Position numbers and translations under genes: made by a program. From positions 1-47,476 of the forward strand of contig JAFTPU010000011.1 in assembly GCA_017463105.1 (NCBI GenBank): DNA of 47,476 nt, in the 5' to 3' direction. This stretch comes from Clostridia bacterium (GTDB lineage Bacteria > Bacillota > Clostridia > Christensenellales > Borkfalkiaceae). Of this stretch, positions 22,346 through 32,691 are shown in pieces. The notes under the pieces are model-generated. The model did no database searches. It had not been told where the DNA came from and was given only the letters and a program-made list of their open reading frames with translations. The first letter of the stretch is position 1, and each line of letters begins with the position of its first letter.

Positions 22346-23302
22346 TTAAACGCCCAAGTATTCCGCGAATTCCTGCGGATTGAATATCCGCGCGTTCCGT
22401 TCCCGCACCGACTTCAAACGCTGTCCGCCTTCGTCCTCGAAACAGATATACGCGTCGCACTCCTCCGCGCGGAAGGTCACCCGCGCCGCTTCCGCAAACG
22501 CCGCCGAAAGTAATTTTTTCGCCAAAGGAGTCTGCATCTCCACCGCATGCGAAAAACATACCGTCTTGTTTTTCATCTTCCCCTCTTTCGCCCGCTTGCG
22601 CTTTTCTCTGTCCGCAAAAATATGAAACTCCGCGCGCGCCTTTTCCCGCGCTTCCTTCTGCTTCTCCCGCTCCGCCTTGAACGCTTCGAACGCTTCCGAG
22701 GTGTTCTGCACGACCTCGTAATTCTCTATCCTGCCCGTTCTGATCTTGTATTTTTCCAATAAGCCCTCGAACGTCGTGCCCTCCGCCCGACACATCGCCT
22801 CCGCTACCCGCATCGTCGCGTACGCGTCGTCCACCGCGCGGTGCGGCGTAAATTCCACGCCCAATTGCTCCGCGATCGTACCCAGCCCGAACTGACGGGA
22901 AAACTCCCCGATCGTATTCATGTACAGAAACTGCGTGTCGGCAAACGAGAATCGGAACGACGGCAAGGAAAAACGCTTGCTTTCCAAATTGAGATATTTC
23001 ACGTCGTTCATGACGGCGTGCCCCACGACGAGCGTGTTTTCGTCCTGCAATAACGCGTAGATCTTCTCCGCACGCTTCAAAAAGGTGGGATACGTTTTGA
23101 AATCCTCGTATTTATACGGAAGCACGATCCCCTGTTCGCCCTTCCTGTCGGTGAGATGAAAGCCCCCCTGCGGATTGATGAGCAAGTCCTCTTTTTCGAG
23201 TATACGGAAATCCCCGTCCGTCAGGCAATAGCCGAACGCACAGATCTTCGCCACGTTTTTGAAAACGCCCGCACATTCTATATCGAAAAACAAATAGTTC
23301 AT
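22346..23302 (-). CDS. DEDDh 3'-5' exonuclease with C-terminal BRCT-like domain
   Basis: A 318-residue protein. Residues 1-175 are an epsilon-type exonuclease with all acidic positions: LFFDIECAG (Exo I, D-x-E), VGHAVMNDVKYL (Exo II Asp) and HRAVDDAYATM (Exo III, H-x4-D). A charged helical segment (about 200-245, AFKAEREKQKEAREKARAEF) follows. The last 75 residues read as a BRCT-like fold, ending RNARIFNPQEFAEYLG. The architecture suggests a DNA repair or maturation nuclease rather than the replicative proofreading subunit. The ATG at 23302 has only a weak GCGGTAA before it; that stretch resembles the core of the dispersed repeat. Confidence 0.83.
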   Translation of the reverse strand: MNYLFFDIECAGVFKNVAKICAFGYCLTDGDFRILEKEDLLINPQGGFHLTDRKGEQGIVLPYKYEDFKTYPTFLKRAEKIYALLQDENTLVVGHAVMNDVKYLNLESKRFSLPSFRFSFADTQFLYMNTIGEFSRQFGLGTIAEQLGVEFTPHRAVDDAYATMRVAEAMCRAEGTTFEGLLEKYKIRTGRIENYEVVQNTSEAFEAFKAEREKQKEAREKARAEFHIFADREKRKRAKEGKMKNKTVCFSHAVEMQTPLAKKLLSAAFAEAARVTFRAEECDAYICFEDEGGQRLKSVRERNARIFNPQEFAEYLGV

Positions 23303-23325
23303 AATTTACCGCAATTTTTACGTTA

Positions 23326-23443
23326 AAACGCGGAGATACAAGCAAGACAAGGCGCGCGAGGCTTTCCGACGGGAGTTTACTTTTGCGTAAACGAGCAAGG
23401 AAAACGCAAGCGCAACGCCGTATTGCGACGTATATCCGCGTTT
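23326..23443. repeat. 118-bp MITE-like palindromic element between exonuclease and serS
   Basis: The ends are 14-bp inverted repeats with one mismatch (AAACGCGGAGATAC and GTATATCCGCGTTT). The centre is a perfect hairpin (GTTTAC, 6-base loop, GTAAAC at 23375-23392), with TTTCC/GGAAA pairing flanking it. It fills the gap between the two genes and has no ORF. It is seen once in the window. Confidence 0.7.
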
Positions 23444-23449
23444 GGTAAT

Positions 23450-24739
23450 TTAGTTCTTAGGAAGTATAACGCTCTTGCCGCCCATGTAAGGACGAAGCAC
23501 TTCGGGGATCGTCACGCTTCCGTCGGGCTGCAAATGGTTCTCCACGAACGCGATCAGCATACGGGGCGGCGCCACCACGGTGTTGTTGAGCGTGTGCGCC
23601 AGCTTCACCTTGCCGTCGCTATCTTTATAACGGATCGCGAGTCTACGCGCTTGCGCGTCCGTCAGATTCGAGCACGAACCCACCTCGAAATATTTCTTTT
23701 GACGGGGGCTCCAAGCCTCGACGTCGCAGCTCTTGTATTTGAGGTCCGCAAGGTCGCCCGAGCAACAGCCGAGCTGTCTTACGGGAATATCCATCGAACG
23801 GAACAATTCAACGGTGTAGCTCCAAAGCTTTTCATACCATTCCGCGCTTTCCTCGGGACGGCAGACGACGATCATCTCCTGTTTTTCGAATTGGTGGATA
23901 CGGTAGATACCTCTCTCCTCGATACCGTGCGCGCCCTTTTCTTTACGGAAGCAGGGCGAATAGCTGGTGAGCGCGAGGGGCAATTTGTTGCCGTCGATGA
24001 TCTGTCCCATGAACCTGCCGATCATAGAATGTTCGGAGGTGCCGATCAGGTACAGGTCCTCGCCCTCGATCTTGTACATCATGTTTTCCATTTCGTCGAA
24101 ACTCATAACGCCCGAAACGACGTCGCCGTGGATCATGTACGGCGGGATCACGTAGGTGAAGCCCTTGTCGATCATGAAATCGCGCGCATAGGTAAGCACC
24201 GCGGAATGTAATCTTGCGATATCGCCCGTGAGATAATAGAAGCCCTGCCCGGAGGTACGGCGCGCGGAATCGACGTCGATACCGTCGAGTTTTTCCAAAA
24301 TATCGAGATGATAAGGCACTTCGAAATCGGGCACTTTCGCTTCGCCGAAGCGTTGAAGCTCTACGTTTTCGGAATCGTCTTTCCCGATAGGCACGTCGTC
24401 CGCGATGATATTGGGAATGGTCATCATCGTCTTTTTGAGCGCGGCTTCCGTTTCCTCCGCTTCCTTTTCGATCGCCACGAGGCGTTCCGCGTCCGCTTTT
24501 ACCTGCGCTTTCACCGCCTCCGCTTCGTCCTTTTTCCCCTCCTTCATCAGCATACCCACCTGCTTGGAAAGAGTGTTTCTCGCGGCGCGGAGCGCGTCGC
24601 CCTCCGCGATCAGGGCGCGGCGTTTGCTATCGAGCGCAAGCGCTTCGTCCACGAGCGGGAGCTTGCGATCCTGAAATTTTTTTCTGATATTTTCCTTTAC
24701 GAGTTCCGGATTGGTACGGATAAGGTTGATATCGATCAT
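23450..24739 (-). CDS. serS: Seryl-tRNA synthetase
   Basis: A 429-residue class II synthetase. The N-terminal 110 residues form the long antiparallel coiled-coil arm (Lys/Glu/Ala-rich) that holds the tRNA-Ser variable arm. The catalytic core carries motif 2 (FRKEKGAHGIEERGIYRIHQF) split over the ATP site and motif 3 near the C-terminus (LNNTVVAPPRMLIAFVEN). It charges tRNA-Ser, and also tRNA-Sec where present. The ATG at 24739 (MIDINLIRTNPELV) follows GAGG; the frame open to 24799 lies over the promoter. The leader is only about 28 bases and has no T-box. Confidence 0.97.
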   Translation of the reverse strand: MIDINLIRTNPELVKENIRKKFQDRKLPLVDEALALDSKRRALIAEGDALRAARNTLSKQVGMLMKEGKKDEAEAVKAQVKADAERLVAIEKEAEETEAALKKTMMTIPNIIADDVPIGKDDSENVELQRFGEAKVPDFEVPYHLDILEKLDGIDVDSARRTSGQGFYYLTGDIARLHSAVLTYARDFMIDKGFTYVIPPYMIHGDVVSGVMSFDEMENMMYKIEGEDLYLIGTSEHSMIGRFMGQIIDGNKLPLALTSYSPCFRKEKGAHGIEERGIYRIHQFEKQEMIVVCRPEESAEWYEKLWSYTVELFRSMDIPVRQLGCCSGDLADLKYKSCDVEAWSPRQKKYFEVGSCSNLTDAQARRLAIRYKDSDGKVKLAHTLNNTVVAPPRMLIAFVENHLQPDGSVTIPEVLRPYMGGKSVILPKN

Positions 24740-24770
24740 AAATAACACCTCGGTTTCTTTCGTTTTTCCT

Positions 24771-24799
24771 ATTATACAACTTTTTTCCCCGAAAAGCAA
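24771..24799 (-). promoter_or_regulatory. Promoter of serS
   Basis: On the minus strand there is TTGCTT (24794-24799), 17 bases and TATAAT (24771-24776). It is divergent from the ATPase promoter about 50 bases away. Confidence 0.65.
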
Positions 24800-24849
24800 T
24801 TAAATGTAAAGACCCGCGCGAAGTTTCCCGTAAAATTTCCCGAAAAAAC

Positions 24850-24878
24850 TTGTATTTTTTCGGTTCGTATGTTATAAT
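24850..24878 (+). promoter_or_regulatory. Promoter of the P-type ATPase gene
   Basis: TTGTAT (24850-24855), 17 bases and TATAAT (24873-24878). The leader is about 25 bases. Confidence 0.65.
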
Positions 24879-24909
24879 AAAAACAGTACATTCGTTTACG
24901 AGGCGATCT

Positions 24910-27471
24910 ATGGCTGAAAATAAAGAAGAAAAACCCGTTTCCGAAAAGACGGAAACGCGAAAAAAGGCGAAGAAAAAAACCTCTCTTCCCTTCCGTAAAA
25001 ACAAACAACCGCAGACGGAAACAGAGGTGCGGCGCTTTAACGCGGACACGAACGAGGGTCTGTCCCAAAAACAGGTCGACGAGCGTATCGCACAGGGACT
25101 CGTCAACAAAACGGGCAAGAAATATTCCAAGACTTATCGCAGTATTTTCATCGGCAATATCTGCACCTTTTTCAACCTGCTCTGTCTGATCGCGGCGTTC
25201 GCGCTCGTAATGGCGCACGCGGACGTCTCGCAATTTTTGTTCGTGGCGATCTTCCTTTGCAACATCGTCGTGAGTATCGTGCAGGAGATCCGCGCAAAGC
25301 GCAAGATCGACAAGCTCACCATTTTATCCTCCCCCACCGCGCGGGTCGTGCGGAGCGGGAAACAGCTCGATATCCCCGTCGAGGAGATTGTCGTGGACGA
25401 TATCCTTATCCTTACCACGGGTCAACAGGTCCCCGCCGACTGTATCACGCTCGAGGGTACGGCGGAGCTGAACGAATCGCTTTTGACGGGCGAATCGGTG
25501 CCCATTAAGAAAGAGGACGGCGATTTCGTATACGCGGGCTCGTTCGTGGCAAGCGGCAAGACCGCCGTGCGCGTGGATAAGATCGGCGACGAGACTTATA
25601 TCAGCAAGCTCACCGCGCGGGCGAAAAAATACAAACGCCCTAATTCCGAGATCATGAACTCGATCACGCTGTTCATCAAGATCATCGGTCTGGCGATCGT
25701 GCCCGTGGCGATCTTTATGTTCCTCAACAATTTCCACGCGATGGGCGGCGTTTGGTCGGACCTTGCCGCAACGGGCGGATTTTTCGGCACGCTCGGCGGA
25801 GAAACCTCCGACGGACTGTTGAGTCAGACGATACAAAAGACCTGTTCGGTCGTGATCGGTATGATCCCGTCGGGCTTGCTCCTTTTAACCACCGTCGCGT
25901 TGTCCGTGGGCATGATACGGCTTGCGAAATACAACACCCTCGTGCAGGACATGTATTCGCTCGAAATGCTCGCCCGCGTCAACGTTCTGTGCCTCGACAA
26001 AACGGGTACGATCACCGACGGCAGAATGAAAGTAAGCGATTGTATCCTGCTCAATAACAATACCGAATTCGGTATCGACGATATCCTCGGTTCGATGCTG
26101 GCTTCCCTCGAGGACAACAACCAAACCTCGATTGCGCTTTACGAGCGTTTCGGTCACTCGTCGGCGTTACAGCCGATCGCAACGCTCCCCTTCTCATCGG
26201 CGAGAAAGCTCTCCGCCGTCACGTTCGAGGGAGCGGGAACGTACGTAATGGGCGCGCCCGAGTTCGTCTTAAAGCCCATGCCCACCCGTATCGACAAAAT
26301 CGTAAAGCAATACGCGCAAATGGGCTTACGCGTGCTGGTAGTGGCGCACTCCGCGGGGCAGCTTCAGGGCGACAAGGTGCCTATCGGTTTGAAGGCGGCG
26401 GCGATCATCACTCTGTCGGACAATATCCGTCCCGACGCGATCGACACGATCCGTTGGTTTAAGGAAAACGACGTTGCCGTAAAGGTCATTTCGGGCGATA
26501 ACCCCGTGACCGTTTCGGAGGTGGCGCGCAGAGCGGGTATCAAGAACGCGGCGCAATTTATTTCTCTCGAAGGACTTTCCGAGCTGGAAGTGGAAAACGC
26601 GGCGAATCAATATACGGTGTTCGGACGGGTGACGCCCGAGCAGAAAGCGATACTTATCCGTTCGATCAAGAAAGCGGGCAACACGGTCGCAATGACGGGC
26701 GACGGCGTCAACGATATCCTCGCCATGAAAGAAGCGGACTGCGCTGTGAGCGTGGCTTCGGGCAGCGAGGCGGCGAGAAACGTATCCAACCTCGTATTGC
26801 AGGACAATAATTTCGGTTCGATGCCGAAGATCGTAAACGAAGGCAGACGGGTCATCAACAATATCAAAAATTCGTCCTCGCTGTACATTATGAAAACGCT
26901 GTTGACGCTGACGCTGGCGATCGTTTGTATCTCGCTGGGCACGCAATATTTCTTCACGACGAAAAATATGATCATGTACGAAATGTTCATAAGCGCGCTC
27001 CCCTCGTTCGTGTTGTCGTTACAGCCGAACACAAACCGCGTCAAGGGCAAATTTATCCCTTACGTACTGAGCCGAGCCATACCGGGCGCGTTAACGATGT
27101 CGCTCGGGATCATGACGCTGTATCTCGTAAAACGGCTTCCGATCGGGCAAGCGTTCGGATTCGTGGACGGCGGACGGGAATACGAAGCGCTCATGATGCT
27201 TGCGCTCACCTTCTGCGGACTCGTAATGCTGTATCGGATCTGTCAACCGTTCAATATCGTACGCGCGATCCTGTTCATCGTTGCGACGACGCTGTGCGTC
27301 ACGGTGATCTCGGTCCCGCTTTTGGGCGAATTGGTATTCACGGGCTGGACGGCGATCGACTTTACCCTGCCGCAGATATTATTGCTTGTCATCATCGTAC
27401 AATTGAGCTTCCCCATCTCGGGATTCTTGATCAAATTCTTCGACCTGATCAACCCCGCGGAAGAACAGTAA
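24910..27471 (+). CDS. P-type cation ATPase, CtpE-like
   Basis: An 853-residue pump. In order: a Lys-rich cytoplasmic start (1-45), a first helix pair, the actuator motif ESLLTGESVPIKKEDG, membrane helix 4 with MIPSGLLLLTTVALSVGMI, the phosphorylation site VLCLDKTGTITDG, an ATP-pocket YVMGAPEFVL (usually KGAPE) and the hinge AMTGDGVNDILAMKEAD, then six more helices. The helix-4 PSGL in place of PEGL matches the CtpE branch, whose Mycobacterium member is linked to calcium uptake. The transported ion here is inferred from that only. The ATG at 24910 follows GAGG; the frame open from 24850 covers the promoter. Confidence 0.9.
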   Translation: MAENKEEKPVSEKTETRKKAKKKTSLPFRKNKQPQTETEVRRFNADTNEGLSQKQVDERIAQGLVNKTGKKYSKTYRSIFIGNICTFFNLLCLIAAFALVMAHADVSQFLFVAIFLCNIVVSIVQEIRAKRKIDKLTILSSPTARVVRSGKQLDIPVEEIVVDDILILTTGQQVPADCITLEGTAELNESLLTGESVPIKKEDGDFVYAGSFVASGKTAVRVDKIGDETYISKLTARAKKYKRPNSEIMNSITLFIKIIGLAIVPVAIFMFLNNFHAMGGVWSDLAATGGFFGTLGGETSDGLLSQTIQKTCSVVIGMIPSGLLLLTTVALSVGMIRLAKYNTLVQDMYSLEMLARVNVLCLDKTGTITDGRMKVSDCILLNNNTEFGIDDILGSMLASLEDNNQTSIALYERFGHSSALQPIATLPFSSARKLSAVTFEGAGTYVMGAPEFVLKPMPTRIDKIVKQYAQMGLRVLVVAHSAGQLQGDKVPIGLKAAAIITLSDNIRPDAIDTIRWFKENDVAVKVISGDNPVTVSEVARRAGIKNAAQFISLEGLSELEVENAANQYTVFGRVTPEQKAILIRSIKKAGNTVAMTGDGVNDILAMKEADCAVSVASGSEAARNVSNLVLQDNNFGSMPKIVNEGRRVINNIKNSSSLYIMKTLLTLTLAIVCISLGTQYFFTTKNMIMYEMFISALPSFVLSLQPNTNRVKGKFIPYVLSRAIPGALTMSLGIMTLYLVKRLPIGQAFGFVDGGREYEALMMLALTFCGLVMLYRICQPFNIVRAILFIVATTLCVTVISVPLLGELVFTGWTAIDFTLPQILLLVIIVQLSFPISGFLIKFFDLINPAEEQ

Positions 27472-27493
27472 GCGGGGGGGGCGACCCGCTTTT

Positions 27494-27526
27494 GAATGCA
27501 AAATGCAGAATGCAGAATGCAAAATT
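27494..27526 (-). repeat. Dispersed repeat, partial copy 3 (one arm)
   Basis: A single arm, GAATGCAAAATGCAGAATGC continued by AGAATGCAAAAT, without the GGTAAAT core or the second arm. It lies between the ATPase stop and the shared terminator. Confidence 0.7.
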
Positions 27527-27551
27527 ATCGGGTCGTTTTAAATTTTAAAAT

Positions 27552-27589
27552 CAAGGAAAAGCCCTCGCGAAAGCGAGGGCTTTTCCTTG
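27552..27589. terminator. Strong bidirectional terminator between the ATPase and gyrA
   Basis: A perfect 17-bp stem (CAAGGAAAAGCCCTCGC and its complement) is closed by a GAAA tetraloop. Outer A/T runs serve both strands. Confidence 0.95.
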
Positions 27590-27601
27590 TATGCCGTTTT
27601 A

Positions 27602-30214
27602 TTATTCTTCCACGGGCGTTTCTTCCGTTTCTTCGTCCAAAACTACCGTTTCTTCCGTTTCGGGCTCCGCTTCGCCAACGAGATCCTCGGGGCTTAAATC
27701 CGCCGCCGTTTCCTCGGGCGCTTGCGTTTCCGCTTCGTCGTCGCGCTCCGTGATGTCCACCGTCGCCACCAAGCTGCCCTTCACGTTCATTACCCGCACG
27801 CCGCGCGTCGCTCTGCCGATACAGCTGATCGTATCCGCGTGCATACGAATGATCGTGCCGCCCGTCGTGATGATCATAATGTCGTTTTCGTCCGTCACGG
27901 GCTTGAAGTTGACGAGATATCCCGTCTTTTCGTTGAACACGCCCGCCTTGATACCCTTGCCGCCGCGGCTCTGCAAACGGTAATCGTCCAGCTTCGAACG
28001 CTTACCGTAACCCAGCGAGGTCAGCGTGAACAGATCCATCGTTTCGTCCACGATCAGCATATCCACGACGATATCGTCCTTCGCCAGCGTGATCGCTTTC
28101 ACGCCCTGCGTGCCTCTGCCCGTCGGACGTACGTCCTTTTCGGAGAAGCGGATACACTTGCCGCCGCGCGAAGCGATCAATATCTCGTTTTCGCCCGTCG
28201 TGAAGCGTACGGCAATCAGTCTGTCCTCTTCCTGCAGCTTGATCGCGATCTTGCCGTTCTTGGGAATACGCTTGAATTCGTCCGTCGAGGTCTTTTTGAT
28301 CAGACCCTTTTCCGTCGCCATTACGAGATATCCCGTACCGTTTTCCAAAACGGGCAACACCGTTTCGATCTTTTCGCCGGGGTCGAGCTGTACGATATTC
28401 ACTACCGCGCGCCCGCGCGCCGTTCTATTCGCTTCGGGAATTTCGTAGCCCTTGATCGAATATACTTTACCCTTCGAGGAGAACAGCAGGATCGGGTCGT
28501 GCGTACAACACACGAACATCTTCTCGACGTAGTCCTCGTCCTTGGGTCTGTGCGCCGTGATACCTCTGCCGCCTCTGCCCTGCGCCTTGTATTCCGCCAC
28601 GGGCAAACGCTTGATATAGCCCGAATGCGTGATCGAGATCACGACGTCCTCGCGATCGATCAGATCCTCGTCGTCGATATTGCCGTAATCGACGGAAATT
28701 TCCGTCTTTCTCGGCGAAGGGTATTTCTCCTTGATCTCCGTAAGGTCGCCACGGATAATTTCCATAACGCGATATTCGTTGGCAAGGATATCCTTCAAAT
28801 CCGCGATCGTTCTTTGCAAGCCTTCCAACTCGTCTTTCAGCTTCTCCACTTCCAAAGAGGTAAGTCTTTGCAAGCGCATTTCGAGGATCGCGTTCGCTTG
28901 CTTTTCGTCCAGCTCGAACGCTTCGGTGAGCGCCGTTACCGCGGCGTTCTTATCCGCCGAAGCCTTGATGATCTTGATCACTTCGTCCACGTTCGCCAGC
29001 GCAAGCACGAGACCCGCGATGATATGCGCGCGTTCCTCCGTCTTATTGAGATCGTAACGGGTCCTGCGCGTGATGACCTCTTTCTGATGATTGAGATAAT
29101 GATACAAGATCTCGCGAAGATTGAGCGTTTTCGGCTCGGTGCCGTTTTCCGTCAACGCGAGCAGAATGATACCGTCGGACACCTGCAATTTCGTCTTTTT
29201 ATACAGCGTATTCAAAACGACCTGCGCGTTCGCGTCTTTCTTCACCTCGATCACGATACGCATACCGTCGCGGTCGGATTCGTCGCGGATATCGGAAATG
29301 CCCTCGATACGTTTATCGTTGACCATGTCCGCGATCGTCTTGATAAGCTGCGCTTTGTTCACCTGATACGGGATCTCCGTTACGATGATACGGGAACGCA
29401 CGTTCGCGCCCGTGCCGTGTTCTTCGATCTCGCACTTGGAGCGGATCATGATACTGCCCTGACCCGTTCTGTACGCCTGACGGATACCGCTTCTGCCCAT
29501 GATCACGCCGCCCGTGGGGAAGTCGGGCGCGGGGATATATTCCATCAGCTCGTCCACCGTAATTTCGGGGTTGTCGATCATTGCGATCGTACCGTCGATC
29601 ACTTCCGCAAGGTTATGGGGCGGAATATTCGTCGCCATACCGACGGCGATACCGTCCGCGCCGTTTACCAAAAGGTTGGGATATCTCGCGGGCAGCACGG
29701 TGGGTTCTTCCTCGCTTCCGTCGAAGTTGGGAATGAAATCGACCGTTTCCTTATCGAGGTCGCGCAGCATTTCCGCCGCGAGCTTGGTAAGTCTCGCTTC
29801 GGTGTAACGCATAGCCGCGGCGGAGTCGCCGTCTACCGAACCGAAGTTACCGTGCCCGTCCACGAGCGGGAAACTGATCGTAAATTCCTGCGCCAATCTT
29901 ACGAGGGCGTCGTACACGGAGCTGTCGCCGTGGGGGTGGAATTTACCCATACAGTCACCGACGATACGCGCGCATTTTCTGTACGCCTTATCGTTATACA
30001 GACCCATTTCGTGCATCGAGTACAAAATTCTTCTGTGTACGGGTTTGAGACCGTCGCGCACGTCGGGGATCGCTCTCGATTTGTTTACCGCCATTGCATA
30101 GGCGATGAACGAGCGTTTGAGCTCGTCGTCCACCTCGACGTCGAGCATTTTCGTCATGGCGAGGGTCTTTTTAAATTCCTCTGTCAATTCGGGGCTTGTT
30201 TCTTTTTTAGCCAT
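27602..30214 (-). CDS. gyrA: DNA gyrase subunit A
   Basis: An 870-residue protein. The breakage-reunion domain holds the catalytic Tyr in AMRYTEARL. The C-terminal beta-pinwheel carries a GyrA box (QGRGGRGITA), which marks gyrase rather than topoisomerase IV. A Glu/Asp-rich tail of about 50 residues ends the protein. The quinolone-resistance region reads KFHPHGDSSVYDAL: the positions matching E. coli Ser83 and Asp87 are Ser and Asp, so no common resistance change is present. The ATG at 30214 (MAKKETSPEL) follows AGGAG. It is downstream of gyrB, separated by a hairpin-rich 249-bp gap. Confidence 0.97.
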   Translation of the reverse strand: MAKKETSPELTEEFKKTLAMTKMLDVEVDDELKRSFIAYAMAVNKSRAIPDVRDGLKPVHRRILYSMHEMGLYNDKAYRKCARIVGDCMGKFHPHGDSSVYDALVRLAQEFTISFPLVDGHGNFGSVDGDSAAAMRYTEARLTKLAAEMLRDLDKETVDFIPNFDGSEEEPTVLPARYPNLLVNGADGIAVGMATNIPPHNLAEVIDGTIAMIDNPEITVDELMEYIPAPDFPTGGVIMGRSGIRQAYRTGQGSIMIRSKCEIEEHGTGANVRSRIIVTEIPYQVNKAQLIKTIADMVNDKRIEGISDIRDESDRDGMRIVIEVKKDANAQVVLNTLYKKTKLQVSDGIILLALTENGTEPKTLNLREILYHYLNHQKEVITRRTRYDLNKTEERAHIIAGLVLALANVDEVIKIIKASADKNAAVTALTEAFELDEKQANAILEMRLQRLTSLEVEKLKDELEGLQRTIADLKDILANEYRVMEIIRGDLTEIKEKYPSPRKTEISVDYGNIDDEDLIDREDVVISITHSGYIKRLPVAEYKAQGRGGRGITAHRPKDEDYVEKMFVCCTHDPILLFSSKGKVYSIKGYEIPEANRTARGRAVVNIVQLDPGEKIETVLPVLENGTGYLVMATEKGLIKKTSTDEFKRIPKNGKIAIKLQEEDRLIAVRFTTGENEILIASRGGKCIRFSEKDVRPTGRGTQGVKAITLAKDDIVVDMLIVDETMDLFTLTSLGYGKRSKLDDYRLQSRGGKGIKAGVFNEKTGYLVNFKPVTDENDIMIITTGGTIIRMHADTISCIGRATRGVRVMNVKGSLVATVDITERDDEAETQAPEETAADLSPEDLVGEAEPETEETVVLDEETEETPVEE

Positions 30215-30284
30215 TTCATTTTCTCCTACGGCAATCTTGCCGTTTTGCGTTTTTATTAAAACTCTCTGCGCAAACATATCTTGC

Positions 30285-30450
30285 GTTGACCGCTACGCGG
30301 TATTGGCGCAACCTACGGTTGCTTTCTTGGAGGCTGATTATGCGAGGGCTCTGCCCTCAACCTCCCGCAAGGGACAATGCCCCTTGATTCCTCGTTGGGA
30401 ACGATACCGTTTATCCTAAACCTCGCGGAAAGATAGAAAGGCTCCGCCGC
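30285..30450. repeat. Array of short hairpins in the gyrB-gyrA gap
   Basis: The gap between the two gyrase genes contains a row of small perfect stems: ACCGC/GCGGT (30289-30301), CAACC/GGTTG (about 30309-30321), GAGGGC/GCCCTC with loop TCT (30344-30358) and CAAGGG/CCCTTG (about 30369-30386). No ORF is supported. The AGGGCTCTGCCCTC and CAAGGGACAATGCCCCTTG type resembles small palindromic units common in gut Clostridia genomes (from memory). Confidence 0.65.
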
Positions 30451-30463
30451 GGGTCGCACCCGC

Positions 30464-32471
<2,008 letters not shown>

Positions 32472-32591
32472 GCGAATGACGGCGATTTTCGAAAAAGTTT
32501 TCGCAAAAACCCCGCAAAAAGGCGTTTTACGCGCTGTACGTGCCGAAAAACGCGAAACGGGCGCACAGGCGAATAAACTCACACGCAACGA

Positions 32592-32619
32592 AAAAACGGG
32601 CGAAATTCGCCCGTTTTTA
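32592..32619 (-). terminator. Terminator after dus
   Basis: AAAAACGGGCG and CGCCCGTTTTT pair around a short loop; on the minus strand a T-run follows. It lies beyond repeat copy 4, about 70 bases after the dus stop. Confidence 0.88.
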
Positions 32620-32620
32620 T

Positions 32621-32677
32621 AAATGTAAAATGCAAAGTTGCGGTAAATTTATAAATGATTCCATCATTTTGCATTTT
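32621..32677 (+). repeat. Dispersed inverted-repeat element, copy 4 (short)
   Basis: A 57-bp copy with AAATGTAAAATGCAAAGTTG, the core GGTAAATTTATAAATGATTC, and CATCATTTTGCATTTT at the right. It lacks the outer repeats of the right arm and lies between the dus stop and its terminator. Confidence 0.8.
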
Positions 32678-32691
32678 AAAAGCGATAGCGC

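Noticed and set aside
24740-24800. T-box leader before serS
   Set aside because: The promoter lies within 35-60 bases of the start codon, so there is no room for a T-box.
29930-29990. Quinolone-resistance change in gyrA
   Set aside because: The key positions read Ser and Asp as in susceptible types; the neighbouring Ser in place of E. coli Ala84 is a common natural variant.
27722-30259. An 845-codon open frame on the plus strand opposite gyrA
   Set aside because: It is the antisense shadow of a certain gene. Its translation is rich in Arg, His and Asp with no domain, and it has no promoter or ribosome site. Long antisense frames arise here from the codon use.
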